NCBI RefSeq assembly: GCF_002196515.1
Contig: NZ_CP018836.1
Coordinates: forward strand, 434,001 to 498,000
Length of the DNA stretch: 64,000 bases
Source of the DNA: Vibrio gazogenes
GTDB taxonomy: Bacteria; Pseudomonadota; Gammaproteobacteria; Enterobacterales; Vibrionaceae
Direction: 5' to 3'
Both the position numbers and the translations under genes were made by a program. Below, piece after piece: positions 44,946 to 52,799 of this stretch (within the stretch, counting starts at the first letter, position 1; the number at the start of each line of letters is the position of its first letter). The notes beneath the pieces are model-generated. The model was given only the letters and a program-made list of their open reading frames with translations. It did no database searches and had not been told where the DNA came from.

Positions 44946-45368
44946 CTAAAAAACGACACCCGCCTGAAAAATCACGTTGGCATACGGTGTACATTCGCCT
45001 GTCCGTACAACCGCACGACCTTCTTCGGTGCGGCTCTTAAATGCTTCATGACTAATATAGGTTCGGCGGATGGTTTTACCGGTTTTTTGTTCTTCAATTT
45101 GCAGCAACTGCTGCAATTCTTCATGTAAATCTGGGCTGACTTCACGAAATTCAGACGCAAGGACAACCCCTTCGATCTGCATCTCTGCCAATAAAGTGCG
45201 TACCGTTTCAATAAATCCCGGCACACCATGCGTTAAAGCAAGATCAATACGCGATGTTGTTTCCGGAATCGGTAATCCGGCATCACAGACGGTCACTTCA
45301 TCGGTATGTCCTAACGTCGCAACCAAATAAGAAAGTTCTGCGTTCAGTAACTGATTTTTTTTCATCAC
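44946..45368 (-). CDS. rbsD: D-ribose pyranase
   Basis: 140 residues (MM start; either Met possible). It has the RbsD pattern: LNAELSYLVATLGHTDEVTV with the catalytic His, then DAGLPIP, and C-terminal RTGECTPYANVIFQAGVVF. Interconverts beta-pyranose and beta-furanose ribose. First gene of the operon, directly downstream of the operator. Confidence 0.95.
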   Translation of the reverse strand: MMKKNQLLNAELSYLVATLGHTDEVTVCDAGLPIPETTSRIDLALTHGVPGFIETVRTLLAEMQIEGVVLASEFREVSPDLHEELQQLLQIEEQKTGKTIRRTYISHEAFKSRTEEGRAVVRTGECTPYANVIFQAGVVF

Positions 45369-45818
45369 AATGCCTCAACAATCAAGCAAAACACTGATCA
45401 ACATCGTGATCAATTTTCGCCGTTGAGTTTCGACAAGCTGTATAAAAAACACTCATCGAAACGTTTCGATAAAATCATATCGCAATCTGAAAAGATTGAA
45501 TCCCAGTAAAATACAGACTGTGAAGCAGATCGGTGAAAGTGACTTAAACGCGCTAAAAAAATTGAACGAGATCACTGAATAAACATGATTTGATGAGTGA
45601 ATAATGATTATAAAACCGGAAGCATAAGCAATAATCATCGTACGCAGCCTGACACGACAATCCCCAGGCAGACAATTCTGTGTAAACAATCCTGAGTAAA
45701 CAAAGAACTAACAGCGTCATGGCGCGCACAAATTGTGGAACCGCGCCACGCTCATTGTTCGACAATGATTGTTCAGTGATTGATGACTGTTCGGTGATAA
45801 AGGTTCAATGATGATTGC
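45369..45818. other. rbs control region and downstream gene-free stretch
   Basis: About 450 bases. The first 100 hold the rbsD leader and operator. The remainder (45480-45818) has no supported gene. Near 45760-45815 the motif TGATTGTTCAGTGAT and variants recur several times, a degenerate short repeat at the 3' end of the membrane-protein gene. Confidence 0.55.
45455..45470. promoter_or_regulatory. RbsR operator
   Basis: A perfect 16-bp palindrome, ATCGAAACGTTTCGAT, 87 bases upstream of rbsD. The core CGAAACGTTTCG is the RbsR/LacI-type half-site pair known in E. coli. Confidence 0.88.
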
Positions 45819-46898
45819 TCACTGATGATGGGTTTCAGTCATAATTTGTTTAACCACCCTCTTTTCAACCATGAAATGATGCAGTAACACCCGGCATAAC
45901 AGATGGTGCAATAATAGCGACAGCCCCAGCGGCACAAGGATCAGCCCCAACAACATTTTGATAGCAAACTGAATCACCACCAGAAGACCATGCTCCACCT
46001 TGTGATGAAGTTTTGCCGATGTTGCCTTATGCAGCAAAGTCACGCTGCTTTTGGCGTGTGCTTTCAGATCGCGATGGTGACGCTGGTGGCCTTTGAGTTC
46101 ATCGGTCACCGCAGAGAAATACCCAAAGCCCGTCGGCTCTGTAAAACTCTGCTCAACCACAGTCGCCACCACCACACTCAAATGCAGTGCGTAGGGAATA
46201 ATCAACCAGCAAAACAAAAACAGCGTTGCGCTCAGGCGTAACAGCTTCCGGGCAACCGACCATTGCAAGACAGTGCGTTGAAACAGAGCCAATATCAGCC
46301 AGCCCAGCGACAAACCGACAAATATCAAAAACAACCAAGGCGTTGCCAATTCCGCACAGATCACCAGCACCCGTAGCAACGCGATTGCCGCCAAAGAAAT
46401 CGCAATCGCTTCGGTGCCCCGTTCAAGAACCTGATTCAGTCGTTTCAGAATGCGACCCACTTCAACATTCATATCCACAATAAATGACATTCCAAACTGA
46501 CTGCTACCTGCAACACTGATCAACGCATCCAGTTCCAGCAAGTGCAATAACTCGGCACCGACTTCCTGCTCCGTATGAGTCAGATACAATAAGTTGGCGC
46601 GATACACTGGATCGTGAGACGCATCGCTAAGAGATGCATCATCGGACGGTGAAAACGGACCGGGGAACCAGAGAAATACCGCTCCCCCGAGTATCACAAT
46701 GGCACACAGCAACCACCAACGGCTGATTTGTGGTGCTGATGATGAATGTGTGGTCTGGCCGGATGAAGTCGTTTTCTGCGGATCGGATGACGCTGGTTTT
46801 TCAGCCAATGTTCCTTGTGGAGAAGTCACTTGTGGAGAAACCTTTTGCTGAAACGCCCCCTGCCGGGCTTGCGGTTTGGATGTTGTGGTCGGACTCAT
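45819..46898 (-). CDS. Polytopic membrane protein, unknown, coupled to GH25 gene
   Basis: 359 residues from the ATG at 46898, eight bases after AGGAGG and overlapping the GH25 stop. A Ser/Thr/Gln-rich cytoplasmic N-terminus of about 55 residues is followed by one span (WLLCAIVILGGAVFLWF), a region of about 100 residues with helices, then three or more spans (AIAISLAAIALLRVLVICAE, LFLIFVGLSLGWLILALFQR, LSATLFLFCWLIIPY) and one near the end. A His-rich stretch (KGHQRHHRDLKAHAK) lies in between. No known family. Coupling suggests a joint function with the lysozyme. Confidence 0.7.
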   Translation of the reverse strand: MSPTTTSKPQARQGAFQQKVSPQVTSPQGTLAEKPASSDPQKTTSSGQTTHSSSAPQISRWWLLCAIVILGGAVFLWFPGPFSPSDDASLSDASHDPVYRANLLYLTHTEQEVGAELLHLLELDALISVAGSSQFGMSFIVDMNVEVGRILKRLNQVLERGTEAIAISLAAIALLRVLVICAELATPWLFLIFVGLSLGWLILALFQRTVLQWSVARKLLRLSATLFLFCWLIIPYALHLSVVVATVVEQSFTEPTGFGYFSAVTDELKGHQRHHRDLKAHAKSSVTLLHKATSAKLHHKVEHGLLVVIQFAIKMLLGLILVPLGLSLLLHHLLCRVLLHHFMVEKRVVKQIMTETHHQ

Positions 46899-47791
46899 AT
46901 GGCCTCCTGACGAACGCGACACCGAATCGTTTCAAGGGCGGTCTGCTCAAGCGCTTTATCCAGATCCACCGCGCCTCGAATTCCCGGCAGCCGCCCTTGT
47001 TCAGAATGCTGCCAGAGCTGAATATGCTGCAACCCTGCCGGTCGAATCATCTCCGGTGAATAATCCGCCAGCCAGAACGGATAATGATTGAATGATCGTC
47101 CGATATAGGTCTGCCAGAAGTCACCATAGGAATAGATAACGGGCGTACATCCGGTTGCCTGCTCAACGCCATTTAAAAACTGCCGCAATCGCATTTGTAA
47201 GACCTGCGGTTTCACGCCTCTGGACACCTCAACATCCACCATCGGTGCCAAAGTCAGCGGATGTCCTTTGGTCGCACGCAAAAAATTATTCAGTTGCTGA
47301 TGCGGGTCGTCACCGGCTTCAAAAAAATGATAAGCACCGACAAGAATCTGATGCGGTATAAGCGCCTGCATATTGGTCGCAAACATCGGGTCGAGGAACG
47401 TCATACCGTCAGACGCTTTCAGATAAACAAAATCGATACCCGACGCAATCACATCACGCCACACGACCCGCCCTTGATCGTGAGAAACATCAATCCCTCG
47501 CGCCTTTTGACGCTTGGGCACGCTCTTCTCCTCTGATGATGTGATAACCGCAGATTGGTCTGTTGTGGGTGGCAATGCTGATTGTTCAGCCGAAGATGAA
47601 TGAAGTGTAGCCGGAGTGACTGATTTAGAGAAGGTATCAGACGGTCTCGCCGTTGATGGCATCGCACTCGATAAATCATGAAGCAACGGCCGTGAGAGTA
47701 AAAGATAACTCCCGACAAACATCCCGACGATTACAGTACCGAATACCGTCTTCAGCACTGTATTTTTCTCTGTTATAACTTTTTCTGTCAT
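46895..47791 (-). CDS. GH25 (lysozyme-type) hydrolase, membrane-anchored
   Basis: 298 residues from the ATG at 47791 (CAGGGA upstream). One N-terminal transmembrane helix (VFGTVIVGMFVGSYLLL), a Ser/Thr/Pro-rich linker to about residue 100, then a GH25 domain: RGIDVSHDQGRVVWRDV, FVYLKASDGMTFLDP, YHFFEAGDDPHQQ, and MVDVEVSRG with the catalytic Asp-x-Glu. It would be fixed in the inner membrane facing peptidoglycan. GH25 muramidases are rare as chromosomal, non-phage enzymes in Gram-negative bacteria. The partner gene overlaps its stop. Confidence 0.88.
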   Translation of the reverse strand: MTEKVITEKNTVLKTVFGTVIVGMFVGSYLLLSRPLLHDLSSAMPSTARPSDTFSKSVTPATLHSSSAEQSALPPTTDQSAVITSSEEKSVPKRQKARGIDVSHDQGRVVWRDVIASGIDFVYLKASDGMTFLDPMFATNMQALIPHQILVGAYHFFEAGDDPHQQLNNFLRATKGHPLTLAPMVDVEVSRGVKPQVLQMRLRQFLNGVEQATGCTPVIYSYGDFWQTYIGRSFNHYPFWLADYSPEMIRPAGLQHIQLWQHSEQGRLPGIRGAVDLDKALEQTALETIRCRVRQEAI

Positions 47792-47934
47792 CGCGTTCCC
47801 TGCCACAAAAATACCCCTCAGCGAAGGACGGGTCTGACCCTCATGCTGAGCTTATTTTCGTCATGTTACCGACGCGATTGTGACGAAACTCGGTGATTTC
47901 AATGGAATGAACAGCATCCATCGCTATGTTTCAC

Positions 47935-48390
47935 TCAACTCAAATCAACCATGCAGCAAAGAAAACCATTCCGGGAGAATAGTTAGGATTTTCCGGGCAG
48001 GACGCCCGTAAAAGCTGGTTCTGGACAACGTGCGACACCGCCAGACAAAAAGATTTTCTGGTCACGCTTGCATCTTGGCAAGAGTGACTGGCGCACAGAG
48101 CGTCCATGCCTCTGAAACTGGGGAAACCAGTTGTGCGTCAAACTGCAATGCCGATGGCTGGAAAAGTAAAAGGATGATGCTGAGTTTGGGACGCAATGAC
48201 TTTCCTCGATTTCATTAGCATCCTCGAACGCGCCCCAGTTACTTTTGATAGATGTCAAAAGTAACCAAAAGCATCTTTCTGAGTTCAGCGCACGTAATCA
48301 GGGACGCTTTTATTCGCTCCTGCTCACGAAAAGCTTAAAATTCATCCATGAATTTCACCCTGAGAGCATCGATCAATTTAGCTTCGTTCT
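47935..48390. repeat. Island repeat, copy A
   Basis: A complex repeat. From left: AAGAAAACCATTC...GGTTAGG-like hairpin, CGGGC-AGGAC-GCCCG hairpin, a segment with TTGCATCTTGGCAAGAGTGA, a variable part, GTGCGTCA, and a strong hairpin GTTACTTTTGA / TCAAAAGTAAC (48238-48265) followed by CGCTCCTGCTCA. Copies with the same order lie at about 48395, 52800 and 63890. Confidence 0.8.
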
Positions 48391-48394
48391 AAAC

Positions 48395-48650
48395 ATGTTT
48401 CACTTCACTCAAACAAACCACCCAACCAAGAAAACCATTCAAGGAATAATGGTTAGGCTTTTCCGGGCAGGACGCCCGTAAAAGGCGGTTCTGGACAACG
48501 TGCGACACCGCCAAACAAAAAGATTTTCTGGTCACGCTTGCATCTTGGCAAGAGTGACTGGCGCACAAAGCACCGATATTTCTGAAATCGAGGAACAAAA
48601 TGTGCGTCACAACTCAGTACCGGAGGCTAGGAAAAACAAATCGTAAGACC
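48395..48650. repeat. Island repeat, copy B (left half)
   Basis: The same order of hairpins as copy A from AAACCATTCAAGG through TTGCATCTTGGCAAG to GTGCGTCA and TACCGGAGGCTAGG. Similarity to copy C at the DNA level is very high over about 150 bases. Copy B is directly followed by the segment shared with 53275. Confidence 0.8.
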
Positions 48651-48670
48651 ATAGGTCAATACTCCCAATA

Positions 48671-48880
48671 CTTTGAAATCACTCGCAAAAAAATGACAAA
48701 CCAAGTATTAGGAAAGTATGGGATTTCACAATACCGCACGCGTTTCGCGCTGCGACCTCTCGTCAACAAACCCGATGCTGCTTACTCTGCACTGGCACCG
48801 AAAAATCCGGTGTCGGGATTAGGAACCTGTATGACTCTCAAAGGAACATCAATGCAATCTTATCTGGTGGCGATCTGTCC
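48671..48880. repeat. Duplicated 205-bp segment, copy 1
   Basis: Nearly identical to 53275-53478. It contains an open frame on the plus strand starting MTNQVLGKYGISQYRTRFAL and continuing GTCMTLKGTSM. Differences between the two copies are about half synonymous in that frame, so coding status is uncertain. In copy 1 the frame ends at 48908. Confidence 0.85.
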
Positions 48881-48944
48881 ACCTCCCAATATTCAGCGAC
48901 ATAGCTGAGTGTAGTGCAAGAGTGGGGCGTACCATCTTATTAGT

Positions 48945-49106
48945 GTGTCGTTTAGCAATTCAACCAATACTGCCGGTAATATTGCTAAGGAAAGCCTGAA
49001 GAACGGCATCTATATCTCACCAACCGGTTACACCAAAACCGGGCAGAAGATTCATATTCTGGTTGCGCGGGATGTGGATATGTCCGGGGTCTATGGGTTT
49101 GAGTGA
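48945..49106 (+). pseudogene. VirB10/TrbI-type T4SS protein, C-terminal remnant
   Basis: An open frame of about 54 codons without start, ending TGA at 49104-49106. It encodes SNSTNTAGNIAKESL, then KNGIYISPTGYTKTGQKIHI and LVARDVDMSGVYGFE. The last motif, VARD-hydrophobic-D-SxVY, is the conserved C-terminus of VirB10 proteins, which span the envelope in type IV secretion systems. The rest of the gene is absent; the repeat-flanked segment abuts it on the left. A virB11 fragment lies 3.2 kb further on. Confidence 0.75.
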
Positions 49107-49282
49107 GTTGGGGGGACGGAGTTATATATGAAGCTTAGTGAGCTAATTATGTATTTAGTTATTGGAGATTGTATTAAATATGGAATGAACGTTACCTCTT
49201 ATTTTTTTTCCTAAGGACTTTTCATCTTTAAACAGAGAGGTAACTTTCTTCTTTATGTCAGCTTTAGCTGGAAATAACATAT

Positions 49283-49987
49283 TTATTTGTGTTTGTGCAA
49301 AAACATAGGATCGCCATTTCGTTTACCAACTCTTCGTAGTGGTTGTTTCATTTCTTTGGAACAGTCAGCTAGCTGCCAGCATACGAGTAGGCGAATATCA
49401 TCATCAGATGCTGTATAGCTTGATGTTCTATGTATTTTAGCCGTCCCATCAAATGCTATTGCTTCGCCATCTTCATAATTGTGTTGTTCCATATCTTTAT
49501 CATAGTCCAATTCATCTCTGTGAATATTAGATGTATCAAGGCCTCCAATGTGGTCTTCCAGAGTAAAAAGTGGAGTAAGAACAGTGATTGATTGGTTTTC
49601 ACGTAATTCTTCATCCACCATATCAGAATGCCATCGTCCTTCTGGGTAGCTGCCGCGAGTTTCAATGATGTTTGCCTGAACCACTCTCATCTTCTCTTTT
49701 TTTACACCTGTTAATTCACGGATCAGAGACAGTTCACATCCGTCAAGGACATCACGGAATAGTTTTATTGACTCGTTCGATTTCGCGAAAAACCATCTCA
49801 TTTGAACTTTTTGATGGCCTGTAACGGAATCATCGTGTAATTTTATCCCGATATCATCATTTGGCTCAAATCCATTTTCTCGTAAGTTGTAATATAGTGA
49901 ACGTAGTGGAGATAAACAGTCGTTTGAAAATTTAAGTTTAGTGATGCCATTTGTTTGAAATTCTGCAGGTTTATTAAGTGCAACCAT
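49283..49987 (-). CDS. 2-Oxoglutarate/Fe(II)-dependent oxygenase-like protein
   Basis: 234 residues from the ATG at 49987, with TAGGA about ten bases upstream. The C-terminal half has the dioxygenase facial triad: His and Asp in GRWHSDMVDEE, distal His in FDGTAKIHRTSSY and, 14 residues later, Arg in IRLLVCWQ for binding 2-oxoglutarate. GGLDTSNIHRDE lies between. The fold resembles prolyl-hydroxylase-like enzymes. It is the last gene of an operon with a Pro/Lys/Arg-rich repetitive substrate candidate, so it may hydroxylate that. AT-rich relative to neighbours, suggesting transfer. Substrate residue unknown. Confidence 0.75.
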   Translation of the reverse strand: MVALNKPAEFQTNGITKLKFSNDCLSPLRSLYYNLRENGFEPNDDIGIKLHDDSVTGHQKVQMRWFFAKSNESIKLFRDVLDGCELSLIRELTGVKKEKMRVVQANIIETRGSYPEGRWHSDMVDEELRENQSITVLTPLFTLEDHIGGLDTSNIHRDELDYDKDMEQHNYEDGEAIAFDGTAKIHRTSSYTASDDDIRLLVCWQLADCSKEMKQPLRRVGKRNGDPMFLHKHK

Positions 49988-50054
49988 TTTTATTTTTCCT
50001 ACCAATTTAAATAGTTAGCTGCACCCACTTTGATGAGTGCAGCTGATGCTTTCG

Positions 50055-50663
50055 CTACATAGCTGTAACTTGAGATTGTAATGATGCGCTAAATTTTTGA
50101 TTGCTTAGAGATGCCATGAAAGCGCTCATTCTCACATCTTTTTGGGGAACCTGAGCGGTTAACCGGGCGGGTTTGACTTCAGCTGCTAACCGAGCAGGTT
50201 TGACTTCAGCTGCTAACCGAGCAGGTTTGACTTCAGCTGCTAACCGAGCGGGTTTGACTTCAGCTGCTAACCGAGCAGGTTTGACTTCAGCTGCTAACCG
50301 AGCGGGTTTGACTTCAGCTGCTAACCGAGCAGGTTTGACTTCAGCTGCTAACCGAGCAGGTTTGACTTCAGCTGCTAACCGAGCAGGTTTGACTTCAGCT
50401 GCTAACCGAGCAGGTTTGACTTCAGCTGCTAACCGAGCAGGTTTGACTTCAGCTGCTAACCGAGCAGGTTTGACTTCAGCTGCTAACCGAGCAGGTTTGA
50501 CTTCAGCTGCTAACCGAGCAGGTTTGACTTCAGCTGCTAACCGAGCAGGTTTGACTTCAGCTGCTAACCGAGCAGGTTTGACTTCAGCTGCTAACCGAGC
50601 AGGTTTGACTTCAGCTGCTAACCGAGTGGGTTTGATCGAGGCTGAGGTGTATAATCCTTTCAT
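50055..50663 (-). CDS. Tandem-repeat polypeptide, candidate multicore precursor
   Basis: 202 residues preceded by AGGAGAAGTTT-ATG, a strong ribosome-binding site. Ten N-terminal residues (MKGLYTSASI) are followed by 18 copies of a 9-residue unit: KPTRLAAEV once, KPARLAAEV 16 times, KPARLTAQV once. A 30-residue C-terminal tail (PQKDVRMSAFMASLSNQKFS then ASLQSQVTAM) differs. There is no Cys or signal peptide. Each unit has one Pro, one Lys, one Arg and one Glu. A regular multicore peptide with an unrelated tail, next to an oxygenase and an exporter, fits a RiPP-like precursor. A structural or coiled protein cannot be excluded. Confidence 0.85.
   Translation of the reverse strand: MKGLYTSASIKPTRLAAEVKPARLAAEVKPARLAAEVKPARLAAEVKPARLAAEVKPARLAAEVKPARLAAEVKPARLAAEVKPARLAAEVKPARLAAEVKPARLAAEVKPARLAAEVKPARLAAEVKPARLAAEVKPARLAAEVKPARLAAEVKPARLAAEVKPARLTAQVPQKDVRMSAFMASLSNQKFSASLQSQVTAM
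50148..50633. repeat. 18 x 27-bp tandem repeat
   Basis: The unit (on the coding strand AAACCTGCTCGG then TTAGCAGCTGAAGTC) repeats 18 times without a break. About 14 units are identical; most changes are at one synonymous position (GCT/GCC for Ala), with the first and last units more diverged. Homogeneity at silent sites points to recent expansion or gene conversion. Confidence 0.97.
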
Positions 50664-50697
50664 AAACTTCTCCTATAATAATATTTTAAAGTAAACA

Positions 50698-51921
50698 TTA
50701 AATTGTTACTTTTCGCTTTTTACTCATACTGCCAATAGCGTAGAAAACTGCACTTAAAAGCAGAATGAGTAATCCTATTAAATATGTCGATTTTATATTT
50801 TTGCTATTAAACGCCGTACCTATTATAGGGCCAATTATATATCCTATTGAAGCACAGGAAAAAATAACACCAGCGATGTATCCTTGTTTTTCGCTTGGAT
50901 ATATAGAAGATATCTTAGACTGAACTGATGGTATTAATATCCCAAAACCCACACCAAGAAATATCATTGCTAGCATCATATGATAAATGGATGATGATTT
51001 TATTGAAACAAGTATAAATGCTAATGTCATGCTAAAACCTATGAATATCATACTTTCGACACTTACACTTAGAGTTCTTACTATAAAAACTTGTGTCGCT
51101 AATAATGAAAAGGCTAGAATTGACACTAATAGACCTGTGTTCTCGATACTACTTAACCCTGTTTGACCATTTAACTCTTGAACTAAAAATCCAATGTTTT
51201 GTTGTGTTGAAGAAAATAGAGCGTTCATAACTATCACTATAAATAATAAATGAAGCGTATTTTTTATATTTCCTTGGCTGTGGCTAACCACTTCTTTTTT
51301 TTCAATAACTGAGGTTTGAGATGGTATTCCTACGTACGCAATAATAGATACAAATAAAGCAACTATTGAAATAAAATAAATAGGTGTTAGAGAATTACCA
51401 AAGCGGGTCAATATGACCAGGCTTGGACCAATACATAAACCAAGAGTGAATGCGGAAGAAATTAGAGATATTTTATTCACTTTAACTTTATCTGAATAAT
51501 TCTTTGTTACATATGATAGTGATGATGGGTGCATCCCTGCTGTTAGAGCAGCATAAATAATCCGAATAACAATCAAACTAATTATTGTAGTTGTTGTGGA
51601 TATCATATCTAAATATAACATATCCAGAACTGATACAAATATTAACGTTCCAAATCCGAAAGAAGTTAATCCAACTATATATGATATTTTATTTGATGTA
51701 TAATCAATTATTTTCCCCCATATGGTAGAGAAAATAACAAGAGTAAAAGCTGAGCATGATACAATAATACCTATCCATAAATCAGGAAGTCCTAGATCAC
51801 GAAAAACAGATGGTAATGTAGAAAATAGTATGGACTGTCCTGCTCCATTAATCACGAGTCCAATAAATATAATGGCAAATACAGTCGACTTTTTTTTGTC
51901 TATTTTCATATTGATTATCAT
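50698..51921 (-). CDS. MFS exporter of the repeat-peptide operon
   Basis: About 407 residues; start uncertain among ATG 51921, ATG 51909 and an earlier TTG. Twelve membrane spans over the full length; MFS pattern with WGKIIDYTSNKISYIVG in the loop 2-3 position and a central cytoplasmic loop (GIPSQTSVIEKKEVVS). It resembles drug or metabolite efflux proteins. It stops 34 bases before the repeat-polypeptide gene, so the three genes form one operon. AT-rich. Cargo is inferred from context to be the mature peptide or its product. Confidence 0.85.
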   Translation of the reverse strand: MIINMKIDKKKSTVFAIIFIGLVINGAGQSILFSTLPSVFRDLGLPDLWIGIIVSCSAFTLVIFSTIWGKIIDYTSNKISYIVGLTSFGFGTLIFVSVLDMLYLDMISTTTTIISLIVIRIIYAALTAGMHPSSLSYVTKNYSDKVKVNKISLISSAFTLGLCIGPSLVILTRFGNSLTPIYFISIVALFVSIIAYVGIPSQTSVIEKKEVVSHSQGNIKNTLHLLFIVIVMNALFSSTQQNIGFLVQELNGQTGLSSIENTGLLVSILAFSLLATQVFIVRTLSVSVESMIFIGFSMTLAFILVSIKSSSIYHMMLAMIFLGVGFGILIPSVQSKISSIYPSEKQGYIAGVIFSCASIGYIIGPIIGTAFNSKNIKSTYLIGLLILLLSAVFYAIGSMSKKRKVTI

Positions 51922-51963
51922 ATTGTTTATCAATTTAGTACGAATCTAAAGAAATGCAATTCA

Positions 51964-51977
51964 TTGATCAAGATCAA
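51964..51977. promoter_or_regulatory. FNR-type site 1
   Basis: TTGATCAAGATCAA, a perfect TTGAT-N4-ATCAA match to the FNR consensus, 43 bases upstream of the MFS ATG. Confidence 0.7.
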
Positions 51978-51999
51978 AGTATTAACATTATCTTCAGTT

Positions 52000-52013
52000 T
52001 TGATTTATATCAC
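52000..52013. promoter_or_regulatory. FNR-type site 2
   Basis: TTGATTTATATCAC, nine of ten positions of TTGAT-N4-ATCAA, centred 36 bases upstream of site 1. A GATAAT on the minus strand between the two could be a -10 element. The 5' regions of both sites are AT-rich. Confidence 0.6.
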
Positions 52014-52279
52014 TAAAAATAAACAATTTATTAACATATTTAGCACTTGTGAGTTTGTAAGATTTACATACTATTGATTAGATTATCTGACTTGATTGCT
52101 ATTGAATACTCCATAGGCTGTTGACCTTTCGAGTTCATTTTTGCAGCAATGTGTTCGTGCTTAATACAAGGCAAATCCTGTGCAGTGTAATCATTCTACA
52201 TCAGCAGGCGATAACACAGTAGAAAGTGCGAACAAATGCTGCCCACGCAGTGGCTTTTTATGGGAGAAAAACACCCAAT

Positions 52280-52792
52280 ATGACCCAACCTAACGACTAT
52301 GCCTTCGATGATGCGGTGGCCGTGAACCAGCCCGGTGAAGCCTGGTATGACCTGGGCAATGGCTGGGAGCGAGAATACATGCCGAAGCTGACATTGAAGC
52401 AGTGCATGGAACTGGCGAAAGCGCTGGCGACTTATGTCCGGTTGCCGGAACGTCTCAATACAGAAAATCCGGTGGCTTCGGTGGTTCTGCCCAATGAAGA
52501 ACGGGGGCAGATAGCGATGCCTCCGATCACAAAAGCTGACGTGGTGAGCATGACTTTTCGTAAGCCCTCGATAACCCGGTTTACTTTATCTGATTACGAA
52601 CAGACCGGCCGGTTTAGTCAGGTCAGGGGAATGGATACAGCGACAACCGGACTCAGTCCCCTTCAGGAAAAATTGCTGTTGCTGAAAAAGAAGGGTTGCC
52701 TCAGCGATTTCTTTAAGTTGCTGTTCAAAACAATCTGAATATTCTGTTGGTTGGGGGAACTGGCTCCGGCAAAACCACCGTAATGCCGCTGA
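52280..52792 (+). pseudogene. VirB11-type T4SS ATPase, N-terminal remnant with frameshift
   Basis: From the ATG at 52280: MTQPNDYAFDDAVAVNQPGE, then MELAKALATYVRLPERLNTE, VVSMTFRKPSITRFTLSDYE and LKKKGCLSDFFKLLFKTI, ending at TGA 52736. The next frame continues NILLVGGTGSGKTTVM, the Walker A of VirB11, followed by unrelated sequence where repeat copy C begins. So the gene is both frameshifted and cut off. VirB11 is the hexameric ATPase of type IV secretion. In intact systems virB11 directly follows virB10; here they are 3.2 kb apart with the repeat-peptide operon in between. Confidence 0.82.
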
Positions 52793-52799
52793 AATCGGA

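Noticed and set aside
45536..45560. CRP site in the rbs control region (TGTGA ... GGTGA)
   Set aside because: The right half does not match TCACA and the distance to the likely promoter is not supported.
47935..48600. Integron attC sites, because GTTAGGC fits the GTTRRRY core
   Set aside because: The matching partner RYYYAAC is not at a consistent distance in the copies and no integrase is present. The match is probably chance.
48389..48610. Minus-strand frames in the island repeats reading SHVVQNRLLRASCPEKPN
   Set aside because: The same frame recurs only because the DNA is repeated. It has no ribosome-binding site and crosses hairpins; I treat it as repeat, not gene.
50148..50633. CRISPR-like or iteron-like reading of the 27-bp tandem repeat
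   Set aside because: There are no spacers between units, the unit length is a multiple of three and the frame is intact throughout, which fits a coding repeat.
50173..50694. Plus-strand open frame of 173 codons with repeated TSAANRAGL
   Set aside because: It is the mirror of the 27-bp repeat, which lacks stops in several frames. It has no ribosome-binding site, while the minus-strand frame has AGGAGA at ideal spacing and partners on the same strand.
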